From BS750m-G4 sp964472195 (lineage in GTDB: Bacteria > Bacteroidota > Ignavibacteria > Tepidaquicellales > Tepidaquicellaceae), in contig CAYYJH010000009.1 of NCBI GenBank assembly GCA_964472195.1, forward strand, positions 1 to 48,490: a stretch of DNA of 48,490 bases, written 5' to 3'. The notes beneath the pieces are model-generated. The model was given only the letters and a program-made list of their open reading frames with translations. It made no database searches and had not been told where the DNA came from. Of this stretch, positions 1 through 8,315 are shown piece by piece. Each line of letters begins with the position of its first letter. The stretch's first letter is position 1. The translations under genes and the position numbers were made by a program.

Positions 1-1385
1 AGATTAGAAAAATTTGAATTATTATCCTGAATTAAAAACGTTGCTGTTTCTGAAGAAGCATTACCAAATCTAAATTTCAAATCAATGTTACTTCCATCCA
101 CATATCCTCTGAGTTCTTTGTTAAACACATAACTCTCACCTGTTCCTACCCTTTGACTTAACCACAGCGTTCCGGTCGAACCCAGGTTGTTCACTTCGGG
201 TTCTTCAAAGAATCTGTCATTGAAATATGAAACAGGTGTTAAGTTGGGTATGTTTGGTGAGTTTACTGCTAACATTCTTAATCCGTTCCCACCTCCATAA
301 GTTATCCAGTAATAATTCGACGTCGAGTAATGATTGATATAATGTGTATACTTTGCATTCGCGGTATCATACTCCCAATCGTTTGGACTTCTTCCATAAA
401 AAAGAATGTAATCATTGTCATCAAAGCTGTTGTCATCTTCTCCTTCTACGTATATCCTGTTTTCGATTAAATCAGTTTGTACAGGAATACTATTATCATA
501 TGGCAGTTCTTTTCCTCCATTCCCATATATCTTTATCGTCTTCGGGTCTATGTTGTTTACATTTATTCCGGCATTTAATAAAAAATTTTTATCAATCTTG
601 TACATCCCGGATTCCTTTACTTCTATTTTGTAAAAGTCCCCGCTCGCAAGAACGCTGTTCTGAATAGGAGGATTTTCCTTTATTGAATTGAATTCGATTG
701 TTGACCAGTTCTTTGCTGCATCTGAGTTTACAGCAATGTTCTTTAACAGGTCTTTCTCTTGTATGCTTAATGTTTTATTTATTATGAGTGGATTTCCTCC
801 GAAGATGACTCTGAATTTAATATAGCTGTATTTTCTGACAACTCTTGATACAGGGTTATATAAAACAGGATTAATAATGACCGACCCAAAATAGTAATTA
901 CGAACCATCCCGTCATAGTTTACCGATGCAATATCTTTCGGGAAAAATGAGTTATTACGATATACTTTCTCATCTTTTATATAATCATAGAGCATCTCGT
1001 ATTTATTGTTTGCTCTTTTGGGTGTAGGAACAGGTCTGATATCCACATTGAAGGACTCTTCATATTTATAATCTAAGACTTCAACGCGGTTGTTTTGAAC
1101 TGTGGGTAATATTACCGGGAATAATCTAAAACCAACTCCTGGTTGTCCAAATTTATCTGAGTGAAACAAAGCATTTTGAAAATCAAAACTGCCTTCTTTA
1201 TAATCTGGAAAGAATTCAATTTCTAAATATGAATTGTTCGATGCGGTGATTGTATAATCTGATGATTCCTCGTATACTTTTTTCTGAACCTCATGTGTTT
1301 TAGTGTCTTCCCTTGTTTGAGAAATTAGACTATCACTTAATAAAAAGATTATAACGATTGTTAATACTTTTTTCAAGAAGCTCAT
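1..1385 (-). CDS. PorU / gingipain (C25)-family secreted protein, N-terminal part, cut by window edge
   Basis: The reading frame is open from an ATG at 1385 down to base 1, giving 461 codons with no stop; the C-terminal part lies outside the window. Residues 1-23 form a Sec signal peptide (MSFLKKVLTIVIIFLLSDSLISQ region). The middle has phrases typical of the N-terminal beta domain of PorU and related C25 proteins: FYKIEVKESGMYKID, then PKTIKIYGNGGKELPYD, then DYILFYGRSPNDWEYD. In PorU this domain precedes the caspase-like peptidase domain that removes T9SS sorting tails at the cell surface; the catalytic His/Cys would be beyond the edge and cannot be checked. It could instead be a C25 peptidase that is itself T9SS cargo, because both share this region. 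Family membership is fairly sure; the exact role is not. Confidence 0.65.
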   Translation of the reverse strand, partial: MSFLKKVLTIVIIFLLSDSLISQTREDTKTHEVQKKVYEESSDYTITASNNSYLEIEFFPDYKEGSFDFQNALFHSDKFGQPGVGFRLFPVILPTVQNNRVEVLDYKYEESFNVDIRPVPTPKRANNKYEMLYDYIKDEKVYRNNSFFPKDIASVNYDGMVRNYYFGSVIINPVLYNPVSRVVRKYSYIKFRVIFGGNPLIINKTLSIQEKDLLKNIAVNSDAAKNWSTIEFNSIKENPPIQNSVLASGDFYKIEVKESGMYKIDKNFLLNAGINVNNIDPKTIKIYGNGGKELPYDNSIPVQTDLIENRIYVEGEDDNSFDDNDYILFYGRSPNDWEYDTANAKYTHYINHYSTSNYYWITYGGGNGLRMLAVNSPNIPNLTPVSYFNDRFFEEPEVNNLGSTGTLWLSQRVGTGESYVFNKELRGYVDGSNIDLKFRFGNASSETATFLIQDNNSNFSN

Positions 1386-1425
1386 GACGAGATTTTAATT
1401 TTTTAAAAATAAATTTAAAATAAAA

Positions 1426-1471
1426 AACCACTTACAAAAGTCCATAGATAGTTGAACTTTGATAAGTGGTT
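1426..1471. repeat. Imperfect inverted repeat, 16-bp arms
   Basis: AACCACTTACAAAAGT (1426-1441) pairs with ACTTTGATAAGTGGTT (1456-1471), with one mismatch in 16 and a 14-base loop. It lies 41 bp upstream of the minus-strand start at 1385, so it is within or near that gene's leader, not downstream of any gene. It may be a leader hairpin, an operator or the trace of a small mobile repeat. A terminator is unlikely because no gene ends here. Confidence 0.6.
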
Positions 1472-1650
1472 CTTGTCAAAAAATTAAACATCTTATGTTT
1501 TATTTTTTTGAAAAGCTAAATTATTATAAGTCTTGCTATATTTTATCCTTTCTTTTAATTCCTCCTAAAATAGAACTACTCTTGAAAAAAATCAAGACGT
1601 AAATATTATTTAAAACTATAAATATGAATATCATTTTATTTCTCCGATCA

Positions 1651-1670
1651 GTCATGGACCATTCCATGAC
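1651..1670. promoter_or_regulatory. Perfect 8-bp dyad, candidate operator
   Basis: GTCATGGA-CCAT-TCCATGAC is a perfect inverted repeat with a 4-base spacer. Its last bases start a second pair: ATGACTTAA at 1666-1674 is repeated inverted as TTAAGTCAT at 1708-1716. The nested arrangement, 113 bp before the Nudix start, resembles a protein binding site more than a terminator, as there is no T tract. Confidence 0.4.
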
Positions 1671-1782
1671 TTAAGTAATAAGTAGTCAATAGGAAAATGA
1701 CAATCATTTAAGTCATATTATTTTCTTAATAGTATGATTAACTTGCACAAAGGTTTAAAAAACTTCGAACTAATTCAAGCTC

Positions 1783-2319
1783 ATGCCAATTAAACACTGG
1801 AAAAAATTATCTACAACAATCAAACATAAAAACGATTGGTGGAATTATCAAATTGACAAATACCTTTTCCCAACCGGAAAAGAAGGTGAATATCACTATG
1901 CACACACATCCGGTTCTGCTTTCATTATACCAGTTCTGAACAATAATAAGATAATCCTTGTAAAACAATACCGTTATCTGAATGACAGAATTAGCATAGA
2001 GTTCCCGGGCGGTGGTATCAAAGAAGGACAGAAACCAAAAAATATAGCAAGAAAGGAACTAATAGAAGAAACAGGTTTTACTGGAGATTTAGAAAAAGTC
2101 GGCATATTCAATCCTTACAACGGTATTACAGATGAAATTTGTCATGTATTCGTAGCAAGAAATTTAAAACCATCTGATGAAGAAACAAAAGATGAGTTCG
2201 AAGAATTTGAGATTTTAAACCTAAGCATTAAAGAAATAGATGAAAAAATAAGACACAACGAAATTTACGACGGCATGACAATGGCAAGCTGGGCATTAGC
2301 AAGAAGTTTTTTATTATAA
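1783..2319 (+). CDS. Nudix hydrolase, ADP-ribose pyrophosphatase-like
   Basis: This 178-residue protein probably hydrolyses a nucleoside diphosphate sugar such as ADP-ribose in the cytoplasm. The ADP-ribose pyrophosphatase subgroup is suggested by VKQYRY at about 60-65 and the GGGIKEG start of the Nudix box. The box runs from about G77 to F99 and ends in KELIEETGF, keeping the metal-binding EExG core (E95, E96). Two positions differ from the textbook box: the first Glu is Gln (Q83) and the Arg of RE is Lys (K91). Both changes are conservative and many ADP-ribose-type members vary here, so activity is still likely. Length is normal for the family. The next gene starts 85 bp downstream, so co-transcription is possible. 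Confidence 0.82.
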   Translation: MPIKHWKKLSTTIKHKNDWWNYQIDKYLFPTGKEGEYHYAHTSGSAFIIPVLNNNKIILVKQYRYLNDRISIEFPGGGIKEGQKPKNIARKELIEETGFTGDLEKVGIFNPYNGITDEICHVFVARNLKPSDEETKDEFEEFEILNLSIKEIDEKIRHNEIYDGMTMASWALARSFLL

Positions 2320-2404
2320 AATATTTCTGTCCTTTTAAAAAAAACTAACTCTTTAGTATTTAATAACATTTCACAAACATAAATTAGTTATTCAAATTAA
2401 AATT

Positions 2405-5329
2405 ATGAACAAAATACTCTTTTACTGTTTAATAATTATAATTGTAACAGGTTCCCTTTATTCGCAGGAAAATAATCCCGTTCCGTTCACAACAGCTGAG
2501 GAAAGAATAGAAAGTTATAAACACAGATTAGAGCTACAGGAAAACTCAATACTGGGCAACGTTGAATTAAAATCTATCGGACCGACTGTAATGAGCGGAC
2601 GAGTAGTTGATATCGATGTATCACCATATGACCCGACGCATTTTTATGTAGCCTATGCTTCCGGTGGCTTATGGAAAACAACAAACAACGGTATTTCCTT
2701 CAAACCGATTTTCGATAACGAAGCTTGCATGACAATTGGCGATATAGCAGTCGATTGGAAGAATAACACAGTATATATAGGGACGGGCGAGAATAATTCG
2801 AGCAGGTCATCGTATGCAGGTACTGGTATTTACAAAAGTACGAACGATGGTAAAGAATGGAAGAATTTGGGATTAGCAGAAACTCACAGAACTGGGAGGA
2901 TAATAATTGATCCGAACAATCCCGAAAGAATTTGGGTAGCAGCGATTGGACATCTTTATTCCCCAAATACCGAAAGAGGTATTTATAAAACAACTGATGG
3001 AGGAATCACATGGAAACATACACTGTACATCGACGATAACACTGGTGCTATCGATATGGTTATCAATCCACAAAACACGAATATACTTTATGCAGCACTT
3101 TGGTATAGAACAAGAAAAGCGTGGGATTTTGTTGAAAGCGGCACCACTTCTGGAATTTACAAAAGCACCGATGGTGGTGACAGCTGGCAATTAATAACAA
3201 AAAATGGAAGCGGTTTTCCTACAGGGGAAGGTGTAGGAAGAATCGGACTAACTATTTACCCGAACAATCCCGATGTATTATATGCATTGTTAGATAATCA
3301 GTTCAGGAGAGAGAAAAAAGAAGACGAGGAAAAATTTGCGGTAACGAAAAAACTGCTCAGAAGTATCAGCAAAGAAGAATTCTTAAAACTGAACGAAGAT
3401 GACCTGAATGATTATCTTGATAGATATAGATTTCCTAATAAATACAGTGCAAAGAAAATCTTCAAAATGGTGAAGGATGGAAAAATTGAACCAATTGCTC
3501 TGGTAGAATACCTTGAAGATGCTAACAGCCTTCTTTTTGATACGGAAGTAATTGGTGCGGAAGTATACATGACAGATGACGGAGGAACTACATGGGAAAA
3601 AACACATAAAGATTATTTAGACGATGTTCTGTTCACTTATGGATATTATTTCGGAGAGGTACGAGTCACTCCGAATAACCCAGATAAAATTTATATACTC
3701 GGTGTCCCGGTATTAAAATCGGAAGACGGAGGGAAGACCTTCAGCTCTATAAACGAGGAGAATGTTCATGTTGACCATCATGCATTATGGATAAGTCCGA
3801 CAAGAGACGGACATTTAATTCTCGGTAATGACGGAGGCATAAACATTACTTATGATGGCGGTAAATCCTGGTTTAAAGCAAACACTCCGCCTGTCGGACA
3901 ATTCTATACTATCGCTGTCGATATGGAAAAGCCTTATAATGTTTACGGGGGTTTGCAGGACAACGGCGTTTGGTTTGGACCGAGTACATATGATTTCAAT
4001 TACTATTGGTATTCATCAGGACATTACCCTTACAAGTCGATTATGGGAGGTGATGGAATGCAGATAGCTGTTGATACACGCAATAATGATATAGTTTATA
4101 CAGGTTATCAGTTCGGGAATTATTTCAGAATCGATAAATCAAGAAGGGATTACAAAAGAATCACACCGAAGCATGAATTAGGTGAAAGACCGTACAGGTT
4201 CAACTGGCAAACACCCATTCACCTCTCAGTTCATAACCAGGATATTCTTTATATGGGTTCGAATAAACTGCACCGTTCACTTGACGGAGGAAAATCTTTT
4301 GTGACAATATCGGGAGATTTGACTAAAGGCGGGAGAAAAGGCGATGTTCCATACGGAACATTGACGACAATAGATGAATCCCCTCTCAGATTTGGTTTGC
4401 TATATACAGGAAGTGATGACGGGCTGGTTCATGTTTCGAGAAATGGAGGTTATAGCTGGCAGAAGATTTCAGATGAACTGCCTCAGGACTTATGGATCAG
4501 CCGAGTAGAAACATCACACCATGACACAGGAACGGTTTATGTTTCTCTGAATGGATACAGATGGGATAACTTTGATGCTATCTTGTATACTTCCACAAAT
4601 TATGGCGTGAGCTGGACAAGAATCGGAGCTGATCTTCCTAAAGAACCAATTAACGTTGTAAAGGAAGACCCGGAAAACGAAAACATTCTTTACGTTGGAA
4701 CGGACAATGGTTTATATGTCTCACTTAATAAGGGAAATACGTTCATGGCTTTGTATAAGAATTTACCGGCGGCACCGGTACATGATATTGTAATTCAGAA
4801 CCGAGATAAGGATTTAGTTATAGGTACGCACGGAAGATCGATATACATTGTGAACATCGAACATATTCAAAAATTAACTCCGGAGGTTTTAAACGAACAG
4901 CTTCATCTGTTTGAAATGGATGCAATCAAATTCAATAAAAATTGGGGGAATAAAAATCATAGGTGGTCTGAAATCGATACACCAGAAGTTGAAATTGTTT
5001 TTTATGCTAATAGCAGCGGCAAAGCTGTAATCAGAATTATGACAGAAGACGGTTTACTGCTCAAAAGAATCGAAGACGACTCTGAGAAAGGTTTGAACTT
5101 CATTAAATATGACCTTTCAATCGATTCAACAATAAAAGAAGACTACTTTGATTTCCTGAAAGAAAATACAAAAGAAAACAAGGACCTAAAAAAATTAATA
5201 GTATCTAACTCAAAACAGATTTATTTACATCCCGCAACATATAACATAGAGGTTGAAATCAACGGTGTCGTTGAAATTATGAAGCTGGAGATAAAAGCTC
5301 CGAAGAAGAAGAAAAGAGGAAACGAATAA
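2405..5329 (+). CDS. Secreted BNR/Asp-box beta-propeller protein (VPS10/sortilin-like repeats)
   Basis: A 974-residue exported protein. Residues 1-21 are a signal peptide ending at YSQ. About eleven Asp-box (BNR) loops of the type S/T-x-D-G-G-x-T/S-W follow up to about residue 800, for example TTDGGITW, STDGGDSW, SEDGGKTF, SLDGGKSF and SRNGGYSW. Such repeats mark one or two large beta-propellers, as in sialidase-like and VPS10/sortilin folds; proteins of this type are often labelled glycosyl hydrolases without proof. Residues after about 830 are not propeller-like and end in a lysine-rich tail (KAPKKKKRGNE). No T9SS sorting tail is present, so it is probably periplasmic or exported another way. 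A lysine- and glutamate-rich insertion around 305-370 interrupts the repeats. Substrate or ligand is unknown. It is followed by a good terminator. Confidence 0.8.
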   Translation: MNKILFYCLIIIIVTGSLYSQENNPVPFTTAEERIESYKHRLELQENSILGNVELKSIGPTVMSGRVVDIDVSPYDPTHFYVAYASGGLWKTTNNGISFKPIFDNEACMTIGDIAVDWKNNTVYIGTGENNSSRSSYAGTGIYKSTNDGKEWKNLGLAETHRTGRIIIDPNNPERIWVAAIGHLYSPNTERGIYKTTDGGITWKHTLYIDDNTGAIDMVINPQNTNILYAALWYRTRKAWDFVESGTTSGIYKSTDGGDSWQLITKNGSGFPTGEGVGRIGLTIYPNNPDVLYALLDNQFRREKKEDEEKFAVTKKLLRSISKEEFLKLNEDDLNDYLDRYRFPNKYSAKKIFKMVKDGKIEPIALVEYLEDANSLLFDTEVIGAEVYMTDDGGTTWEKTHKDYLDDVLFTYGYYFGEVRVTPNNPDKIYILGVPVLKSEDGGKTFSSINEENVHVDHHALWISPTRDGHLILGNDGGINITYDGGKSWFKANTPPVGQFYTIAVDMEKPYNVYGGLQDNGVWFGPSTYDFNYYWYSSGHYPYKSIMGGDGMQIAVDTRNNDIVYTGYQFGNYFRIDKSRRDYKRITPKHELGERPYRFNWQTPIHLSVHNQDILYMGSNKLHRSLDGGKSFVTISGDLTKGGRKGDVPYGTLTTIDESPLRFGLLYTGSDDGLVHVSRNGGYSWQKISDELPQDLWISRVETSHHDTGTVYVSLNGYRWDNFDAILYTSTNYGVSWTRIGADLPKEPINVVKEDPENENILYVGTDNGLYVSLNKGNTFMALYKNLPAAPVHDIVIQNRDKDLVIGTHGRSIYIVNIEHIQKLTPEVLNEQLHLFEMDAIKFNKNWGNKNHRWSEIDTPEVEIVFYANSSGKAVIRIMTEDGLLLKRIEDDSEKGLNFIKYDLSIDSTIKEDYFDFLKENTKENKDLKKLIVSNSKQIYLHPATYNIEVEINGVVEIMKLEIKAPKKKKRGNE

Positions 5330-5815
5330 CGAACCTTGTAAGCTTATTCTTAGCTACAGGATTAGTGCTAAGATGCAGAGAAATAATATGCCACAAAGAC
5401 ACGAAGACACAAAAAGACTTCGAGAGTTGTAATGGTTTTTGAAGTCTTTTTTGTTTTGTGGGAATGGTTATTTTTAGGGAGGATGGGAAAAAAAGCAATA
5501 TCAAATATGAATCGATGTTGTATATATAGGGTTCAAAACATTTCTTCTGATTACGAAACCCTGCTTCGTAAACTTTATTATGAAAACAAAAAAGTCAATC
5601 CATGTTATGACAGCACTGCCAATGTCACCAGGAAGAAGATATCTTCAATAGATTGAGAATACCATTTAAATAGTATAATATGTTTAATATATTATGCGAA
5701 CTATTTTTGAATAAGCACTATCAATTCCCGGATACTGATTATCAAAGCAAGACTTTGACCTATTCAGTACATTCAGGGAAATCAAATTAAAACAGAACAA
5801 AAACAGGAGAAAACA
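5330..5815. other. Intergenic region with terminator and a repeat-like CACAAAGACAC block
   Basis: This 486-base gap between the propeller gene and the acyl-CoA dehydrogenase holds a purine-rich block (about 5390-5416) built from variants of GACACAAA, and an intrinsic terminator at 5411-5452. A 74-codon frame at 5432-5656 is open but has no recognisable protein features and partly overlaps the terminator, so I do not call it. The last 20 bases contain the Shine-Dalgarno site of the next gene. Confidence 0.6.
5411..5452 (+). terminator. Intrinsic terminator after propeller gene
   Basis: AAAAAGACTTC (5411-5421) pairs with GAAGTCTTTTT (5441-5451), with a 19-base loop, and the second arm runs straight into T-rich sequence (TTTTTTGTTTTG). 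It lies 82 bp past the stop at 5329. The left arm belongs to the CACAAAGACAC repeat block. Confidence 0.65.
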
Positions 5816-6967
5816 ATGGATTTCACTTTTACCGAAGAACAGATAATGTTAAGAGATACGGTAAGAAAGTTTACAGAGAATGAAATCAAACCCCGTGCAA
5901 GAGAGATCGACGAAAACGGAAAAATTCCACGTGAGTTGATAGACCAAATGGCTGAACTTGGTTTCTTAGGAATAGCGATGCCTGAAAAATACGGAGGAAG
6001 CGGCTTTGGTGAAATGGGCTACTGCATAATGCAGGATGAGATATCCAGGGGATGTGCTTCGACTGCTACATTTATAGGTGCACACCAGAGCATTGGCTCG
6101 ACAGGAATATTACTTTTCGGGACGGAGGAGCAGAAGCAGAAGTATTTAGTGCCCCTTGCGTCCGGAAAAAAGATAGGGGCATTTGCCCTAACAGAACCAG
6201 AAGCCGGCTCGGATGCAGTTAGAATCAGAACTATTGCAAAAGATAACGGTGATCATTATCTCTTAAACGGAAGAAAAATCTGGATAACAAACGGCAGCTT
6301 TGCTGATATACTTACTGTTTTAGCCCGTGTTGAAATTGATGGAGTGAATCATGGTGTAGGAGCATTCATTGTGGAATCTGCATGGGACGGTTTTAAAGTC
6401 GGTAAGATTGAAGATAAGATGGGAATAAAAGGTTCGGAAACAGCAGAGTTGATTTTTGAAGACGTAAAAATTCCAAAAGAGAACGTTCTTGGAAGAATAG
6501 GCAGAGGGATTCTTCACGCAATGGACATTCTTGACGTAGGCAGACTCGGACTTGGAGCGGCAACGCTTGGTGCTGCCAAAGAATGCATAGAGCTTTCGGT
6601 AAAATTCTCAAAAGAGCGTATTCAATTCAGACAAAAAATTGCAAACATGGAAGCAATTCAGTGGATGCTTGCGGATATGGCGACGGATGCTTATGCGATG
6701 GAGAACATGGTTTACAAAACAGCATGGATGTGCGACCACGATAAGAAATTCTCACGCGAATCGGCAATGGTAAAACTTTTTTGCTCAGAAGCACTGGATA
6801 GAATAGTAGATAAGGCTCTTCAAATTCATGGTGGAATGGGTTACATGCATGAATATCCTATCGAGAGAATGTATCGTGATTCACGTATCAACAGAATTTT
6901 CGAAGGTACAAATGAAATTCAAAGACTGGTAATATCAAGAGATGTTTTAAAGAAAGGTGGTTTTTAG
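5816..6967 (+). CDS. Acyl-CoA dehydrogenase (short/butyryl-chain type)
   Basis: FAD enzyme of 383 residues that introduces a trans-2 double bond into acyl-CoA, passing electrons to an electron-transfer flavoprotein; cytoplasmic. The helical N-terminal domain begins FTEEQIMLRDTVRKF, the FAD/substrate signature ALTEPEAGSDA is at about 127-137, WITNGSFAD follows, and the C-terminal helical domain holds QIHGGMGYMHEYPIERMYRD. The catalytic Glu is E363 in IFEGTNEIQR, the position used by short- and medium-chain enzymes. Length matches the family. The start is supported by an AGGAG site 7 bases before the ATG. Nearby genes give no further clue to the chain length. A dyad at 7053-7072 lies downstream. 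Confidence 0.92.
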   Translation: MDFTFTEEQIMLRDTVRKFTENEIKPRAREIDENGKIPRELIDQMAELGFLGIAMPEKYGGSGFGEMGYCIMQDEISRGCASTATFIGAHQSIGSTGILLFGTEEQKQKYLVPLASGKKIGAFALTEPEAGSDAVRIRTIAKDNGDHYLLNGRKIWITNGSFADILTVLARVEIDGVNHGVGAFIVESAWDGFKVGKIEDKMGIKGSETAELIFEDVKIPKENVLGRIGRGILHAMDILDVGRLGLGAATLGAAKECIELSVKFSKERIQFRQKIANMEAIQWMLADMATDAYAMENMVYKTAWMCDHDKKFSRESAMVKLFCSEALDRIVDKALQIHGGMGYMHEYPIERMYRDSRINRIFEGTNEIQRLVISRDVLKKGGF

Positions 6968-7052
6968 AAAAGCTCGTTGTCTGTATTACGATTCGATATT
7001 GGAATTAATTATCTGTTAATTTATACTAATAAAATTAATTTGAGATAAAGAT

Positions 7053-7072
7053 TTGTTCAATAAATTGAACAA
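7053..7072. repeat. Perfect 8-bp inverted repeat
   Basis: TTGTTCAA-TAAA-TTGAACAA, between the acyl-CoA dehydrogenase stop (6967) and the next start (7096). There is no T tract after it, so it is a weak terminator at best. It lies 24 bp before the start of the small gene and could be an operator or leader hairpin. Confidence 0.4.
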
Positions 7073-7095
7073 GAAAATCAAAGAAATTTATTTTT

Positions 7096-7311
7096 ATGGA
7101 AAACAAAAAATATCATTACTACAGGATATACGACGACCAAGAAGAGCTGGATTTTATAAAAAGCTCTATTGAGTATAAAAAGATACGTGAATTGTTGAAA
7201 GAATTCGAAAATATTCATAAAGAGTATTATAATCCGGAGTTCCTTGACTTTCTGAAAGAACGAGACCCTGAGGCTGAAATTATTGAAGTGACAAATATTT
7301 TTTACGATTAG
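7096..7311 (+). CDS. Small hypothetical protein, acidic, aromatic-rich
   Basis: A 71-residue frame starting MENKKYHYYRIYDDQEEL. I do not recognise it. It has no signal peptide, membrane segment or cysteine. The middle (about 14-45) is predicted helical and charged (Lys/Glu-rich), and the ends are rich in Tyr and Asp. It stands alone between the acyl-CoA dehydrogenase and a convergent VOC gene, and a hairpin (7357-7391) lies after its stop. Codon use is like its neighbours, and the balanced charged sequence looks like a real protein. The position and the flanking dyads favour a real gene, but this is unproven. Confidence 0.55.
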   Translation: MENKKYHYYRIYDDQEELDFIKSSIEYKKIRELLKEFENIHKEYYNPEFLDFLKERDPEAEIIEVTNIFYD

Positions 7312-7356
7312 TTCATTGCAGATTTAGAGTAACAATCCAGCCGGTTACAAGCAAAA

Positions 7357-7391
7357 TCTGCTAACAACTATTTATAATAATCGTTAGCAGA
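7357..7391. terminator. Hairpin between convergent genes
   Basis: TCTGCTAAC (7357-7365) pairs perfectly with GTTAGCAGA (7383-7391) across a 17-base A/T loop. It sits 46 bp after the small plus-strand gene and 48 bp after the end of the minus-strand VOC gene, so it could end transcription from both sides, though neither side has a strong T run. Confidence 0.45.
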
Positions 7392-7439
7392 CATACCAAT
7401 TATATATCTAACAGGATAAGTAATTTAACAATTGTTAAA

Positions 7440-7811
7440 TTATGTCTCAGACCACACACCAACAATATTGTTATCTAAATCTCTGATCAATGCGTAGTAA
7501 CCTGACGTTGGTGAGAGCAAGGTTTTGGTTTTTTCGGTTTTCCCACCAATTTTTTCTACGTCGTTCAAAACTTTCTCGATATCGTTAACCTCTACATAGA
7601 TTACTGTTGCTTGACCGTTATGCTCCTGAGAAGATTTTTTTAAAAAACCTCCACCTATAGAATTCTCACCCGTAAAAATCGTCCAGTATTCAAAATCAAT
7701 ACCTTCCATAAGTTTGAACTCCCATCCGAATAATTCGCTGTAAAAATCCTTTGCTTTTTCGACATCTGTAACAAAAATTTCAAACCAACCAATTGGACAT
7801 ATATCTGTCAT
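7440..7811 (-). CDS. VOC-superfamily (glyoxalase/bleomycin-resistance fold) protein
   Basis: A 123-residue single-unit VOC protein. It opens with the usual pattern of a beta strand followed by a helix, IGWFEIFVTDVEKAKDFYSE, then LFGWEF, and ends with YYALIRDLDNNIVGVW, matching the final DPDGN-like turn of the family. Proteins of this kind are metal-dependent isomerases or dioxygenases, or binding proteins. It resembles the 27-kDa-antigen/CFP32-like group, whose substrate is unknown. The gene faces the small unknown gene and is separated by a hairpin. It is not clearly in an operon with the FmdB gene behind it, since a strong hairpin lies between them. Confidence 0.75.
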   Translation of the reverse strand: MTDICPIGWFEIFVTDVEKAKDFYSELFGWEFKLMEGIDFEYWTIFTGENSIGGGFLKKSSQEHNGQATVIYVEVNDIEKVLNDVEKIGGKTEKTKTLLSPTSGYYALIRDLDNNIVGVWSET

Positions 7812-7899
7812 AATTTTTTCCTTTATAAATTATTAATAGGTTATTAAAAAGATCTCTTAAACATAATAATAAGAATAATATTTTTTCAATACTATGAAG

Positions 7900-7929
7900 A
7901 ACACCCTAACAATAAAATGTTAGGGTGTT
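7900..7929 (-). terminator. Strong hairpin downstream of fmdB-like gene
   Basis: AACACCCTAACA (7900-7911) and TGTTAGGGTGTT (7918-7929) form a perfect 12-bp stem with a 6-base loop. It lies 52 bp past the stop of the minus-strand zinc-ribbon gene. The T-rich tail is better on the plus strand (TTTATTATT) than on the minus strand, but no plus-strand gene ends here, so I assign it to the minus-strand unit. Confidence 0.6.
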
Positions 7930-7980
7930 TATTATTCAAGCAAATTTAAAATTATCGAATATTAATATACTATTTCATTA

Positions 7981-8226
7981 CTATTTTAAACCGCACATAC
8001 CTGAAGAGCAACCTCCATACGATGGAATTTCACAATTTCCCGTTGCACAGTTAGGTCCCGAATAATCAGAATTTCCTGATTCCATAGAACTGAAAGTCGA
8101 TATCAACTTCTTACTATTTTGTGAGCGGCAATCAGGACAAAACACTTCTTCTTTCGAAGAAGCAGATTTATGTAAGATTTCGTATTTAGAATTGCAATCC
8201 TGACATTGATATTCAAAAATTGGCAT
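7981..8226 (-). CDS. FmdB-family zinc-ribbon protein with Cys-rich tail
   Basis: An 81-residue protein with the FmdB start MPIFEYQCQDC. Cys8, Cys11, Cys30 and Cys33 form two CxxC knuckles of a zinc ribbon; family members are suggested to act as small regulators. A second, glycine-rich part after residue 50 adds Cys60, Cys65, Cys73 and Cys78, ending GGCSSGMCGLK. Such tails are common in the family in Chlorobi, Ignavibacteria and deltaproteobacteria, and could bind another metal; this is inference. The start is supported by AAGGAG about 12 bases upstream. It follows the MarR gene on the same strand with an 89-bp gap, so the two may be co-transcribed. Confidence 0.85.
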   Translation of the reverse strand: MPIFEYQCQDCNSKYEILHKSASSKEEVFCPDCRSQNSKKLISTFSSMESGNSDYSGPNCATGNCEIPSYGGCSSGMCGLK

Positions 8227-8315
8227 TTTTAATGAATCTCCTTTTAATTTAATTTATTTATGAATTTTTTTTTAATGACTTTTAAATTGAATCAATATAA
8301 ACCGTTTCAGGTTTT

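Larger units (their letters stand above)
1386..1782. other. Divergent intergenic region with two dyad elements
   Basis: These 397 bases separate the minus-strand C25/PorU-family gene from the plus-strand Nudix gene, so both promoters should lie here. No credible gene is present. Two structured elements stand out and are listed separately: a 16-bp-arm hairpin near the minus gene (1426-1471) and a tight dyad at 1651-1670, whose right side overlaps a longer-range 9-bp repeat pair (1666-1674 and 1708-1716). The rest is A/T-rich and I see no clear -35/-10 pair that I would defend. Confidence 0.6.

Noticed and set aside
344..667. 107-codon plus-strand frame at the left edge
   Set aside because: It lies opposite the C25/PorU-family gene, which has a clear signal peptide and family motifs; the Cys/His/Leu-rich translation is typical of an antisense shadow.
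1426..1471. Hairpin read as an intrinsic terminator
   Set aside because: Both neighbouring genes start here and point away, so there is no transcript to end.
5432..5656. 74-codon plus-strand open frame in the gap before the acyl-CoA dehydrogenase
   Set aside because: It begins inside the terminator loop/arm, has no recognisable domain or ribosome site, and its composition is not protein-like at the start. An inner ATG at 5485 gives 56 residues, also without support.
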